A DNA stretch of 39,322 nt, taken from assembly GCF_003480435.1 (NCBI RefSeq), contig NZ_QUJB01000024.1, positions 1 to 39,322 on the forward strand, in the 5' to 3' direction. The stretch comes from Clostridium sp. AM30-24 (GTDB lineage Bacteria > Bacillota > Clostridia > Lachnospirales > Lachnospiraceae). Shown one piece after another: positions 15,738 through 24,440 of the stretch. Numbering within the stretch: position 1 is the first letter of the stretch; every line of letters begins with the position of its first letter. The notes under the pieces are model-generated. The model worked only from the letters and a program-made list of their open reading frames with translations, was not told where the DNA came from and did not search any database. A program made the translations under genes and the position numbers.

Positions 15738-16640
15738 ATGAAAGGAATCATACTTGCCGGCGGAAGCGGCACAAGACTGTATCCGCTCACTAAGGTAACT
15801 TCCAAACAGCTTTTACCAATTTATGATAAACCAATGATCTATTATCCGTTATCCGTCCTGATGAACGCGGGGATCAGAGATATCCTCATCATCTCCACAC
15901 CGGATGATACCCCGAGATTTGAGGCACTGTTAGGTGACGGAAAGCAGTTCGGTGTGAACTTATCCTACGCGGTACAGCCGAGCCCGGACGGACTTGCCCA
16001 GGCGTTCATCATCGGTGAAAAATTCATCAATGGTGACTCTGTTGCGATGATCTTAGGAGATAATATCTTCCACGGACAGGGCTTAAAGAAGCGTCTCCGC
16101 GCAGCCGCAGAGAAGGAGAAAGGCGCCACTGTATTCGGCTACTATGTAGATGATCCGGAGCGTTTCGGTATCGTTGAGTTCGACGAGACAGGAAAGGCGA
16201 TCTCTATCGAAGAGAAGCCGGAGAAGCCGAAGTCCAACTACTGCGTAACCGGTCTTTATTTCTACGACAACCGCGTTGTGGAGTACGCAAAGAACTTAAA
16301 ACCATCCGCAAGAGGCGAGCTTGAGATCACAGACCTGAACCGGATCTATCTTGAGAACGGTGAGCTTGATGTAACACTCTTAGGTCAGGGCTTCACATGG
16401 CTGGATACCGGTACCCACGAGTCCTTAGTTGAGGCCACAAACTTCGTCAAGACCATCGAGACCCACCAGCACAGAAAGATCGCGTGCCTGGAAGAGATCG
16501 CCTACACAAACGGCTGGATCTCCAAGGAAGAGGTTATGGCCGCATACGAGATCTACAAGAAGAACCAGTATGGCCAGTACTTAAAGGATGTCATCGACGG
16601 AAAATATATCGACAAACTGCCGGGACACGCAGATAAGTAA
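15738..16640 (+). CDS. rmlA: glucose-1-phosphate thymidylyltransferase
   Basis: A 300-residue enzyme that joins dTTP and glucose-1-phosphate into dTDP-glucose, the first step of dTDP-rhamnose synthesis. The nucleotide-binding start [18 protein letters not shown], followed by [17 protein letters not shown], is diagnostic of RmlA/RfbA. The metal-binding site is in [10 protein letters not shown] near residue 110, and ITGLYFYD-type residues (here VTGLYFYDN) follow. AAAGGAGA supports the ATG at 15738 rather than 15720. It is the first of three rml genes on this strand; the gap to rmlB is 160 bases with no terminator, so co-transcription is likely. Confidence 0.96.
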   Translation: MKGIILAGGSGTRLYPLTKVTSKQLLPIYDKPMIYYPLSVLMNAGIRDILIISTPDDTPRFEALLGDGKQFGVNLSYAVQPSPDGLAQAFIIGEKFINGDSVAMILGDNIFHGQGLKKRLRAAAEKEKGATVFGYYVDDPERFGIVEFDETGKAISIEEKPEKPKSNYCVTGLYFYDNRVVEYAKNLKPSARGELEITDLNRIYLENGELDVTLLGQGFTWLDTGTHESLVEATNFVKTIETHQHRKIACLEEIAYTNGWISKEEVMAAYEIYKKNQYGQYLKDVIDGKYIDKLPGHADK

Positions 16641-16800
16641 AGAGAAAAAACAGCAGGCTTTCAGCGCACTCACGCCCAAACACAAAGCGTTTGAGTGGAA
16701 GCTTCTGAACTGATACAGGAAAGGATGGAACATGAGCTGAGTGTATTCCTGTAGGGAAATTTTGCAGTCAGGATCATGTTCATGAAGGAGAAATAAACAC

Positions 16801-17838
16801 ATGAAAATCATCGTAACAGGCGGCGCCGGATTTATCGGCGGCAACTTCATCCACCATATGGTAAACAAATACCCGGAGTACCAGATCGTAAACCTCGATC
16901 TCTTAACATACGCCGGAAACCTTGAGACATTAAAACCGGTCGAGAACAAGCCGAACTACAAGTTCGTAAAGGGTGATATCGCAGACCGCAAATTCGTATT
17001 CGACCTCTTCGAGAAAGAGAAACCGGACATCGTCGTAAACTTCGCGGCAGAGAGCCATGTTGACCGTTCCGTTGTAGATCCGGAGAGCTTTGTCCGCACA
17101 AACGTAATGGGAACCACAACGCTGCTTGACGCGTGCCGTACTTACGGGATCAAGCGTTACCATCAGGTTTCCACCGATGAGGTCTACGGAGATCTTCCGT
17201 TGGACCGCCCGGATCTCTTCTTCACAGAGGAGACACCGCTCCACACCTCCAGCCCGTACTCTTCCTCCAAGGCAAGCGCTGACCTTTTCGTTCTCGCTTA
17301 CCACAGAACCTACGGACTCCCGGTGACGATCTCCCGCTGCTCCAACAACTACGGCCCGTACCACTTCCCGGAGAAGCTGATCCCGCTGATGATTAGCCGT
17401 GCCCTCGCTGATGAGGCACTTCCGGTATACGGAACAGGAGAGAATGTCCGTGACTGGCTCCATGTTTCCGACCACTGTGAGGCCATCGACCTGATCATCC
17501 ACAACGGACGTGTCGGTGAGGTTTATAACGTCGGCGGACACAATGAGAGAACAAACCTTGAGGTCGTTAAGACGATCTTAAAGGCATTAAATAAGCCGGA
17601 GAGCCTTATTAAATTCGTAACAGACCGTCCGGGCCACGACAGACGTTACGCTATTGACCCGACAAAGCTTGAGACAGAGCTTGGCTGGAAGCCGAAGTAC
17701 AACTTTGATACCGGTATCCAGCAGACGATCCAGTGGTATCTGGATAACGAGGACTGGTGGAAGCACATCTTAAGCGGTGAGTACAGCAATTACTTCGATA
17801 ATATGTACGGCGACCGCCTCGGTAAGGATTTAAAGTAA
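16801..17838 (+). CDS. rmlB: dTDP-glucose 4,6-dehydratase
   Basis: A 345-residue short-chain dehydrogenase of the extended type. It turns dTDP-glucose into dTDP-4-keto-6-deoxyglucose. The NAD-binding glycine motif is GGAGFIGGNFI at residues 7-17, and YxxxK is at Tyr155 and Lys159 (SPYSSSKASAD). The segment VSTDEVYGDLP before it holds the catalytic Asp-Glu pair typical of RmlB. NNYGPYHFPEKLIPLMI and RPGHDRRYAID are strongly conserved dehydratase blocks. It has AAGGAG upstream and sits between rmlA and rmlD. Confidence 0.97.
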   Translation: MKIIVTGGAGFIGGNFIHHMVNKYPEYQIVNLDLLTYAGNLETLKPVENKPNYKFVKGDIADRKFVFDLFEKEKPDIVVNFAAESHVDRSVVDPESFVRTNVMGTTTLLDACRTYGIKRYHQVSTDEVYGDLPLDRPDLFFTEETPLHTSSPYSSSKASADLFVLAYHRTYGLPVTISRCSNNYGPYHFPEKLIPLMISRALADEALPVYGTGENVRDWLHVSDHCEAIDLIIHNGRVGEVYNVGGHNERTNLEVVKTILKALNKPESLIKFVTDRPGHDRRYAIDPTKLETELGWKPKYNFDTGIQQTIQWYLDNEDWWKHILSGEYSNYFDNMYGDRLGKDLK

Positions 17839-17869
17839 GGCACTTTCAGGTGAAAGGAATAACGCGAAC

Positions 17870-18718
17870 ATGAGAGTTTTAGTAACAGGCGTAAAAGGCC
17901 AGCTTGGTCATGACGTTGTAAATGAGATGGAAAAACGCGGTCTGACTCCGATCGGAGTCGATCTTGCGGAGATGGATATTACCGATAAAGAGGCATGCGA
18001 CCGTGTGATCACGGAGGCAAATGTCGAGGCGGTCATCCACTGTGCCGCTTATACAGCGGTTGACGCAGCGGAGGACAATGTGGATGTTTGCATGAAGGTC
18101 AACGCAGGCGGGACAAGAAATATCGCGGAAGTCTGCAAAAAGCTTGGCATCAAGATGATGTATATCAGCACAGACTATGTGTTCGACGGACAGGGAACCC
18201 GCCCGTGGGAGCCGGATGACGAGAGACATCCACTGAATGTCTATGGACAGTCCAAATATGAAGGTGAGCTTGCAGTTGAGGAGCTGGTGGAGAAATTCTT
18301 TACCGTCCGCATTGCCTGGGTATTCGGCGTAAACGGCAAGAACTTCATTAAGACCATGCTTCGGATCGGAAAGGAGCGTGGAGCTGCATCTGTCGTTGAT
18401 GACCAGATCGGATCCCCGACCTACACCTACGATCTCGCAAGACTCCTTGTGGATATGATCCAGACCGATAAATACGGCAGATACCATGCGACAAACGAGG
18501 GACTCTGCTCCTGGTATGAGTTCGCGTGCGAGATCTTCCGCGCAGCCGGCATGGATGTCAAGGTGACACCGGTGCATTCCGATGAGTATCCGGCAGCAAA
18601 GGCAAAACGCCCGATGAACAGCCGGATGAGCAAGGAAAAGCTTACAGAGAACGGCTTCGAGCGTCTTCCGGAGTGGAAGGACGCGGTTGCGAGATATCTG
18701 AAAGAGATCACCTGGTAG
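17870..18718 (+). CDS. rmlD: dTDP-4-dehydrorhamnose reductase
   Basis: A 282-residue reductase that makes dTDP-L-rhamnose, the last step of the pathway. The nucleotide motif is VTGVKGQLGHDV at the N-terminus. STDYVFDG and the catalytic YGQSK (Tyr125, Lys129) are present, as is RIAWVFGVNGKNF. It begins 31 bases after rmlB. The epimerase RmlC that should act before it is not in this window, so it must be encoded elsewhere or the cluster feeds a different deoxysugar. Confidence 0.95.
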   Translation: MRVLVTGVKGQLGHDVVNEMEKRGLTPIGVDLAEMDITDKEACDRVITEANVEAVIHCAAYTAVDAAEDNVDVCMKVNAGGTRNIAEVCKKLGIKMMYISTDYVFDGQGTRPWEPDDERHPLNVYGQSKYEGELAVEELVEKFFTVRIAWVFGVNGKNFIKTMLRIGKERGAASVVDDQIGSPTYTYDLARLLVDMIQTDKYGRYHATNEGLCSWYEFACEIFRAAGMDVKVTPVHSDEYPAAKAKRPMNSRMSKEKLTENGFERLPEWKDAVARYLKEITW

Positions 18719-19034
18719 AAGGATTCACTGCCTGAAAGGAGTGGAGTCTTACCGGACTGGGATAAAGATCAGGATTTGGCGATGAAGGACCGGTCCTGCT
18801 TATGAAAAGACATACGGCTGTCGGTGAAGACATGTTCTCCGGCAGCCTGTTTTATCAGAGAAAACAGGATCTTCGAAGTCCTGTCAGCAGCGTATCAATG
18901 CCGGACAGTTTGGTGCAGATGCGCATAATCTATGAAGAGACAGAAGACCGCGGACTCTATAGAGAATGAGGATATCGTTTTATGGAAATGTCCGATTCTC
19001 TATAAGGTTCGCGGTATATGGAGGAAATTGAGGA
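18719..19034. other. intergenic region before glmM with a hairpin
   Basis: No gene is apparent. ATAGAGAAT (about 18959-18967) and ATTCTCTAT (about 18993-19001) can pair as a 9-bp stem around a 25-base loop, about 30 bases before glmM. It lacks a T-run, so it is not a clear terminator. It does not match the glmS ribozyme, which would be expected before glmS rather than glmM. No convincing promoter was found. Confidence 0.4.
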
Positions 19035-20393
19035 ATGGGAAAATATTTTGGTACCGACGGCTTCCGCGGCGAGGCAAACGTCGATCTGACCGTGGAGCAT
19101 GCATATAAAGTCGGAAGATTTCTTGGATGGTATTACGGAAAACAGGCAAAGGGAGACCGCTGCAGAGTCGTGATCGGAAAAGATACAAGACGTTCCAGCT
19201 ATATGTTTGAGTATTCCCTGGCAGCGGGACTCACAGCATCTGGAGCGGACACTTATCTCTTACATGTGACGACAACTCCGAGTGTGTCCCATGTGATCCG
19301 CACGGAAGATTTCGACTGCGGGATCATGATCTCTGCCAGCCATAACCCGTACTATGACAACGGCATCAAGGTCATGAACGGAAACGGTGAAAAGCTCGAG
19401 GAGAGCGTCATCGAGGAGATCGAGAAGTACTTAGACGGTGAGATGGAAGAAATTCCGCTCGCTAAGAGAGAAAATATCGGAAGAACCCAGGATTTCGCGG
19501 CAGGAAGAAATCGTTATATCGGCTACCTGATTTCCATCGCGACAAGATCTTTTAAGGGCAAAAAGGTCGGCCTCGACTGCTCCAACGGAAGTGCTTCCTC
19601 CGTTGCGAAGAGCGTATTTGATGCCCTCGGCGCTGACACATACGTCATCAATGACAAGCCGGACGGACTGAACATCAACCGCGGCTGCGGTTCCACCCAT
19701 ATTGAAAACCTTCAGAAATTCGTGAAGGAGAAAGGTCTCGATGTGGGCTTTGCCTATGATGGTGACGCGGACCGCTGCCTGGCTGTGGATGAGAACGGAA
19801 ACGTCGTGGACGGCGACCTGATCCTCTACATTTGTGGAAAGTACATGAAGGAGCAGGGACTTCTGCGCAACAATAAGATCGTTACCACAGTTATGTCAAA
19901 CCTCGGTCTCTACAAGGCACTTGACCGTGAGGGAATCGGTTACGAGAAGACGGCTGTCGGCGACAAATATGTATACGAGAACATGTCCAAGACCGGAAAC
20001 TGCCTCGGAGGTGAGCAGTCAGGACATATTATTTTCAGCAAATATGCGACTACCGGTGACGGAATCCTGACGTCCTTAAAGATCATGGAGGTTATGCTGG
20101 AGAAAAAAGAAACACTCGGAACACTTGCCTCGGAGGTAACAATTCTTCCGCAGCTTTTAAAGAATGTCCGGGTGGCAGATAAAGCGGCTGCGCTGAACGA
20201 TCCGGATGTACAGGCAGCAGGAAAGGCTGTTGATGAGGCACTTGGAAATGACGGAAGACTTCTCCTCCGTCAGAGCGGAACAGAGCCGCTGATCCGCGTT
20301 ATGGTCGAGGCGGAGACACCGGAGATCTGCGAGAAGTATGTGGATCAGGTGATCGATGTATTGAAGAAAAAAGGTCATGTGACAGAAAGCTGA
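19035..20393 (+). CDS. glmM: phosphoglucosamine mutase
   Basis: A 452-residue alpha-D-phosphohexomutase. It converts glucosamine-6-phosphate to glucosamine-1-phosphate for UDP-GlcNAc and cell wall synthesis. The start GKYFGTDGFRGEAN is diagnostic. The phosphorylated serine lies in ISASHNP at Ser102, the same number as in characterised GlmM proteins. The metal-binding loop is YDGDADRCLAVD, the sugar-binding loop GGEQSGHIIF, and the phosphate-binding end RQSGTEPLIRVMVE. The ribosome binding site is GGAGG. A terminator follows. Confidence 0.96.
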   Translation: MGKYFGTDGFRGEANVDLTVEHAYKVGRFLGWYYGKQAKGDRCRVVIGKDTRRSSYMFEYSLAAGLTASGADTYLLHVTTTPSVSHVIRTEDFDCGIMISASHNPYYDNGIKVMNGNGEKLEESVIEEIEKYLDGEMEEIPLAKRENIGRTQDFAAGRNRYIGYLISIATRSFKGKKVGLDCSNGSASSVAKSVFDALGADTYVINDKPDGLNINRGCGSTHIENLQKFVKEKGLDVGFAYDGDADRCLAVDENGNVVDGDLILYICGKYMKEQGLLRNNKIVTTVMSNLGLYKALDREGIGYEKTAVGDKYVYENMSKTGNCLGGEQSGHIIFSKYATTGDGILTSLKIMEVMLEKKETLGTLASEVTILPQLLKNVRVADKAAALNDPDVQAAGKAVDEALGNDGRLLLRQSGTEPLIRVMVEAETPEICEKYVDQVIDVLKKKGHVTES

Positions 20394-20418
20394 TCGTTTG
20401 AAATATAAAATATGAAGG

Positions 20419-20453
20419 ATGAGGCAGTGAAGAAAATTCGCTGCCTCATTTTA
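20419..20453 (+). terminator. intrinsic terminator of glmM
   Basis: ATGAGGCAG and CTGCCTCAT pair over 9 bp, followed by TTTTA. It lies 26 bases after the glmM stop codon. Confidence 0.85.
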
Positions 20454-20458
20454 TATAT

Positions 20459-20547
20459 GGTGGTAGTGGATTTTGCCGATTCGGAATGCGAAGCATCGGC
20501 AAAATCCTGTTACAGTGCGCGGGCATGGAGTGCCCGTGTACTGTAAC
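20459..20547 (+). repeat. 89-bp two-hairpin intergenic repeat, copy A
   Basis: The reverse complement of this segment is identical over all 89 bases to 28688-28776. It contains two hairpins: GGATTTTGCCGAT with ATCGGCAAAATCC (13 bp), and GTTACAGT...CGGGCA with TGCCCG...ACTGTAAC (17 bp with two G-U pairs). It lies right after the glmM terminator. It encodes nothing. It looks like a REP/BIME- or MITE-type element. Confidence 0.95.
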
Positions 20548-20587
20548 ACTTCATATCTCCTATATCTAAATGTTATGGCATAGATTC

Positions 20588-20616
20588 TTGCGATTCCATT
20601 TTCACAGTGATATAAT
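20588..20616 (+). promoter_or_regulatory. promoter of leuA
   Basis: TTGCGA, a 17-base spacer, and TATAAT. It leaves a leader of about 250 bases before leuA. Confidence 0.7.
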
Positions 20617-20872
20617 GAAAAAACGGAAAAGGACGGTCAAAAGCGCGACCGTCGATTGAATTTCACAAAAAAAGGACTGATGAAAATGGGGTTAGACCTA
20701 AAAGCGTAACATTGTTTATAATTGAGAAGTACAGCGTGGTTTACCGACTCCGTGGCCTGCGACTATGAAGCTGGAGGGAAACTGCAGTGCCTGGAAAGAC
20801 TGCATGATTACAGAAATTCATGAAATGCAGGAATGAAAATAACTTTTATCAGAAAAGCGGAGGAAAGAAACT
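20617..20872 (+). promoter_or_regulatory. leuA leader with hairpin and possible leader peptide
   Basis: A 7-bp hairpin (GACGGTC with GACCGTC, 20632-20653) is followed by a nine-codon open frame at 20680-20709 (MKMGLDLKA) behind AAAGGAC, with two leucine codons (TTA and CTA). Leucine-codon leader peptides can control leu genes by attenuation, but no clear terminator before leuA was found and no T-box motif is seen. The block GGAGGGAAACTGCAGTG near 20773-20790 recurs in similar form after leuA, near 22590-22605. Function is uncertain. Confidence 0.35.
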
Positions 20873-22546
20873 ATGATGAATTATAAGAGATATCAGAGAG
20901 TACCGGTCATGAATTACCCGGAGAGGGAGTGGCCGAATAAAGAGATTGAGAAAGCGCCGATCTGGTGCAGTGTGGATCTGCGCGACGGCAATCAGGCACT
21001 TGTAGAGCCGATGGTCGTTGAAGAGAAGATCGAAATGTTCAATATGCTGGTGCAGATGGGCTTTAAGGAGATCGAGATCGGTTTCCCGGCCGCCTCCCAG
21101 ATCGAATTTGACTTTTTAAGGCAGCTTGTTGAGCGCAGGCTGATCCCGGACGATGTAACGGTCCAGGTTCTGACCCAGTGTCGTGACCACCTGTTAAAGA
21201 GAACCTTCGAGTCCATCCAGGGAATTCCGAAGGCAGTTGTGCATATTTACAATTCTACATCCACCTTACAGCGTGACGTTGTATTCCATATGGACCGCGA
21301 GGAGATCAAGCAGATCGCAATCGACGGTGTCGATATGGTAAAGAAGTACATGAAAGATTATGACGGAAAAGTGATCCTGGAGTATTCCCCGGAGAGCTTT
21401 ACCGGAACAGAGATGGACTATGCGCTTGATATCTGCAACGCGGTGCAGAGAGCGTGGGGTCCGACACCGGACAATAAGATGATCATCAACCTTCCGTCCA
21501 CGGTCGAGATGACGACGCCGAACGTATTTGCAGACCAGATCGAGTGGATGAGCAAACATCTGGAGAACCGCGAGAGCATCATTTTAAGCGTTCATCCGCA
21601 TAATGACCGCGGAACAGGTGTCGCTGCTGCAGAACTTGCAATGCTTGCAGGCGCTGACCGCGTTGAGGGAACCCTGTTCGGAAATGGTGAGCGTACCGGA
21701 AACGTGGATATCCTGACCATCGCCTACAATATGTTCTCTCAGGGAATCGATCCGGAGCTTGAGATCGGCGATATCAAGAAGATCGCGGAGGTTTACGAGC
21801 GCTGCACAAAGATGCATATCGATCCGCGTCATCCGTACGCTGGAAAGCTGGTATTTACTGCATTCTCCGGTTCCCATCAGGATGCTATCAACAAGGGAAT
21901 GCATGCGCTTATGGAAAGAAAGAGCGAGATCTGGCAGGTTCCGTATCTGCCGATCGATCCGTCCGATATCGGAAGAGAGTACGAGCCGGTGGTCCGTATC
22001 AACAGCCAGTCCGGAAAGGGCGGTGTTGCTTTCGTTATGGACAGCTTCTTTGGATTCAAGCTTCCACGCGGCATGCACAAGGAGTTCGCGGATGTGATCC
22101 AGAAGATCGCAGAGAAGCAGGGTGAGGTCGCACCGGAGCAGATCATGGAAGAGTTCCGCATCGAGTATCTCGACCGCAAGGAACCGTACCACTTCCGCAA
22201 GTGCAAGATCACAGATTTCGAGTCCGGAGACCAGTTCACAACCGTTGCTGTTGTTACCTACTCTAACCACGGCGAGACAAAACAGTTTGAAGGTGTCGGA
22301 AACGGCCCGATCGATGCTGTGAAACGCGGACTGGAGGAGGAGCTTGGTATCTCGATCAAGGTTCTCGATTACAGCGAGCATGCGCTGACATCCGGTTCCG
22401 GGGCACAGGCGGCTTCCTATATCCACCTGATGGATCAGAAGACCGGCAAGGTGACATACGGTGTTGGCATCAGCTCCAACATCACGAGAGCATCCTTAAG
22501 AGGTATCTTCAGTGCAGTTAACCGTCTGTTTGGAGATGCAGAGTAA
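20873..22546 (+). CDS. leuA: 2-isopropylmalate synthase
   Basis: A 557-residue enzyme that condenses acetyl-CoA and 2-oxoisovalerate in the first step committed to leucine. The catalytic and metal-binding start is WCSVDLRDGNQALVEPM (Arg37, Asp38), and the HxH metal ligands lie in SVHPHNDRGTGVA near residue 241. The length and the N-terminal MNYKRYQRVPVMNYPEREWP match the longer LeuA class (fungal/actinobacterial-like) rather than the short E. coli type. The last ~120 residues form the LeuA regulatory domain for feedback inhibition by leucine (GSGAQAASYIHL). A GGAGG site precedes the first of two adjacent ATG codons. Confidence 0.95.
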   Translation: MMNYKRYQRVPVMNYPEREWPNKEIEKAPIWCSVDLRDGNQALVEPMVVEEKIEMFNMLVQMGFKEIEIGFPAASQIEFDFLRQLVERRLIPDDVTVQVLTQCRDHLLKRTFESIQGIPKAVVHIYNSTSTLQRDVVFHMDREEIKQIAIDGVDMVKKYMKDYDGKVILEYSPESFTGTEMDYALDICNAVQRAWGPTPDNKMIINLPSTVEMTTPNVFADQIEWMSKHLENRESIILSVHPHNDRGTGVAAAELAMLAGADRVEGTLFGNGERTGNVDILTIAYNMFSQGIDPELEIGDIKKIAEVYERCTKMHIDPRHPYAGKLVFTAFSGSHQDAINKGMHALMERKSEIWQVPYLPIDPSDIGREYEPVVRINSQSGKGGVAFVMDSFFGFKLPRGMHKEFADVIQKIAEKQGEVAPEQIMEEFRIEYLDRKEPYHFRKCKITDFESGDQFTTVAVVTYSNHGETKQFEGVGNGPIDAVKRGLEEELGISIKVLDYSEHALTSGSGAQAASYIHLMDQKTGKVTYGVGISSNITRASLRGIFSAVNRLFGDAE

Positions 22547-22632
22547 AATAAAAATGTCGGATATACGTTCAGTGCTGCGGTAAGACATAGGGAGAAACTG
22601 CAGTGTCCGGCGGCAAATCATAAGAAAATTTT

Positions 22633-22678
22633 AAATGCGGCAGAAATGGGAATGCAATCCTGTTTTTGCCGCATTTTT
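22633..22678 (+). terminator. intrinsic terminator of leuA
   Basis: AAATGCGGCA and TGCCGCATTT pair over 10 bp around a 24-base loop and are followed by further T residues. It lies about 90 bases after the leuA stop codon. Confidence 0.8.
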
Positions 22679-22883
22679 GCGTCATATTTTTAATGAAATG
22701 TAAGGAAAAAGAGAAGAGTTTTTAGGAAGTTTTCTGTATAATACAAGTACAAACAAAAAACGAAAGACATCGAACGGAGATATCGAAAACAAATAGCCAC
22801 CGTGGGAACGATGAAAAGGAAGCCGGTGGGAAAGTGAAAAAGTATATTCCGGAAACGGAAATATTTAGAAGAGGAGGGTTTCT

Positions 22884-24128
22884 ATGAAGAAGAGATATTT
22901 TGCAGGTGCAGCAGTTGCGGCGATGATTTTAACCGCAGGAATGGCGACGACCTCTTTTGCGGACTGGTCGCAGCAGAATGGAAAATGGTATTACTACAAT
23001 GACAACAACGGACGCCTCGTTCGGAATGACTGGGTATGCTCCAAGGATGCATGGTATTATATGGATTACAATGGAGTGATGCAGACAAACAGCCTGATCG
23101 ATGATACCTATTATGTAAACGAGAATGGCGTCATGATCACAAACACATGGAAGTACATCAACAACAGCCGCTGGAACGAAAGCGGATGGAGATATTTCGG
23201 AGCAAACGGAAAGGCGTACACAAACGGCTGGAAACAGATCAATGACGTGTGGTACCACTTTACGGATTCCGTTTTGGATATCGGCTGGGTGGAGATCGAT
23301 GGTAAGATCTATCATTTAGAAGATTCCGGAGCTATGACGACGGGCTGGAGAAAACTGGCGGACAGAGAGGATGACTGGGGTGAGTACTGGTACTACTTTA
23401 ATTCCAGTGGAAAGCTGATCTATGATGGTGAGCTGAAGATCTCCGGTGAGACCTATATCTTTGACCACAGCGGAAGAATGCTGACTGGCTGGGTAAATGA
23501 GTCTGATTACACATCTACAGGACGTGACGACCTCTCCAACAGCGATGTCAATGCCCTTCGCTACTTCCGCAGCGGCGGACAGCAGATGAACGGCTGGAGA
23601 TATATGGCATCCCCGGATGACGCTGAGGAAAACTGGTACTACTTTAAAGATGGCCGCGCATACTCCACATCCTATAAAACAACGGAGGCCTGCGGATACG
23701 GAATAGCGAAGATCAAGGGAGAGACCTACTGCTTCGATAAGAAGGGCCGCATGAAGACAGGTCTTGTGGAGCTGAGCGACGGCAGAAAGTTCTACTTTGA
23801 CAGCGACGGAAAGATGAAGACCGGACGGATTGTGGTCAACGACGATAACCATGACAACGAAGTATTCTACTTTACGACTTCAGGCAGTATCGGAAAGAGA
23901 GGCGACGGATTCACGGGTGTGAAGGACGGAAGTCTCTACGAGAACGGACGACTTGTGAGTGCGGAAGAAGGAATGAAGTACGAGAAAGTCACTGTTGACG
24001 GAAAGACATATGTAGTCAATGAATCCGGTAAGGTTAAGACCAGCGGAACCGTGACAGATGCAGACGGCGTGAAATATAAGATCACGAAGGATCCGAACGG
24101 CGGATATCATGTGGAAGTTTCCTGGTAG
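22884..24128 (+). CDS. secreted protein with choline-binding-like wall repeats
   Basis: A 414-residue exported protein. The signal peptide is residues 1-26 (MKKRYFAGAAVAAMILTAGM, then ATTSFA before cleavage). The mature part is almost entirely repeats of about 20 residues with W-YYY/F and G patterns such as GKWYYYNDNNGRLV and GWKQINDVWYHF. These match the cell-wall-binding (choline-binding type) repeat family. No separate catalytic domain is visible. It probably binds teichoic acid or other wall polymers on the surface. A GAGGAGG site sits nine bases upstream, and TATAAT at 22737-22742 is the likely -10. A terminator at 24190 follows. Confidence 0.85.
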   Translation: MKKRYFAGAAVAAMILTAGMATTSFADWSQQNGKWYYYNDNNGRLVRNDWVCSKDAWYYMDYNGVMQTNSLIDDTYYVNENGVMITNTWKYINNSRWNESGWRYFGANGKAYTNGWKQINDVWYHFTDSVLDIGWVEIDGKIYHLEDSGAMTTGWRKLADREDDWGEYWYYFNSSGKLIYDGELKISGETYIFDHSGRMLTGWVNESDYTSTGRDDLSNSDVNALRYFRSGGQQMNGWRYMASPDDAEENWYYFKDGRAYSTSYKTTEACGYGIAKIKGETYCFDKKGRMKTGLVELSDGRKFYFDSDGKMKTGRIVVNDDNHDNEVFYFTTSGSIGKRGDGFTGVKDGSLYENGRLVSAEEGMKYEKVTVDGKTYVVNESGKVKTSGTVTDADGVKYKITKDPNGGYHVEVSW

Positions 24129-24189
24129 GAATGGATACAAAAAGCTTGAGGAGCTTATGATGTAAAATTTCATAGAAACCCATAAAGAG

Positions 24190-24219
24190 AGACCCCGGCG
24201 GGCAGCTGCCGGGGTCTTT
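24190..24219 (+). terminator. intrinsic terminator of the wall-repeat protein gene
   Basis: AGACCCCGGC and GCCGGGGTCT pair over 10 GC-rich bp with an 8-base loop, followed by TTT. Confidence 0.85.
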
Positions 24220-24296
24220 CGCGTTTTTCGGGGAAAAGACAGATGGATATGCCGATTGAAACGGTCTGCGCAGATGAAAAGTGGTAAAATATGAAA

Positions 24297-24310
24297 CGAA
24301 CAAATGTTTG
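24297..24310 (+). promoter_or_regulatory. LexA (SOS) box of uvrA
   Basis: CGAACAAATGTTTG fits the Gram-positive SOS box (GAAC-N4-GTTY). It overlaps the first bases of the -35 hexamer of the uvrA promoter, so LexA would block RNA polymerase until DNA damage. The site is recognised by pattern; lexA itself is not in the window. Confidence 0.8.
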
Positions 24311-24336
24311 CATATAAAATGGAATTGTGGTATACT
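24308..24336 (+). promoter_or_regulatory. promoter of uvrA
   Basis: TTGCAT, a 17-base spacer, and TATACT. The -35 overlaps the LexA box. Confidence 0.75.
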
Positions 24337-24440
24337 GACCGTAACACGGGACAGTAACCGGAATCCATGGAAAACGTATAGTCCCGGAACTCTGTGAGAA
24401 TGATAAAGCAAAAGCAGACATGGCAAAGAGGAGAAACACA

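Noticed and set aside
18959..19003. glmS-type ribozyme or riboswitch before glmM
   Set aside because: Only a simple 9-bp hairpin is present. The conserved glmS ribozyme core is not seen, and the gene is glmM, not glmS.
20617..20872. T-box leader before leuA
   Set aside because: No T-box sequence (GGTGGNACCGCG) or antiterminator/terminator pair was found.
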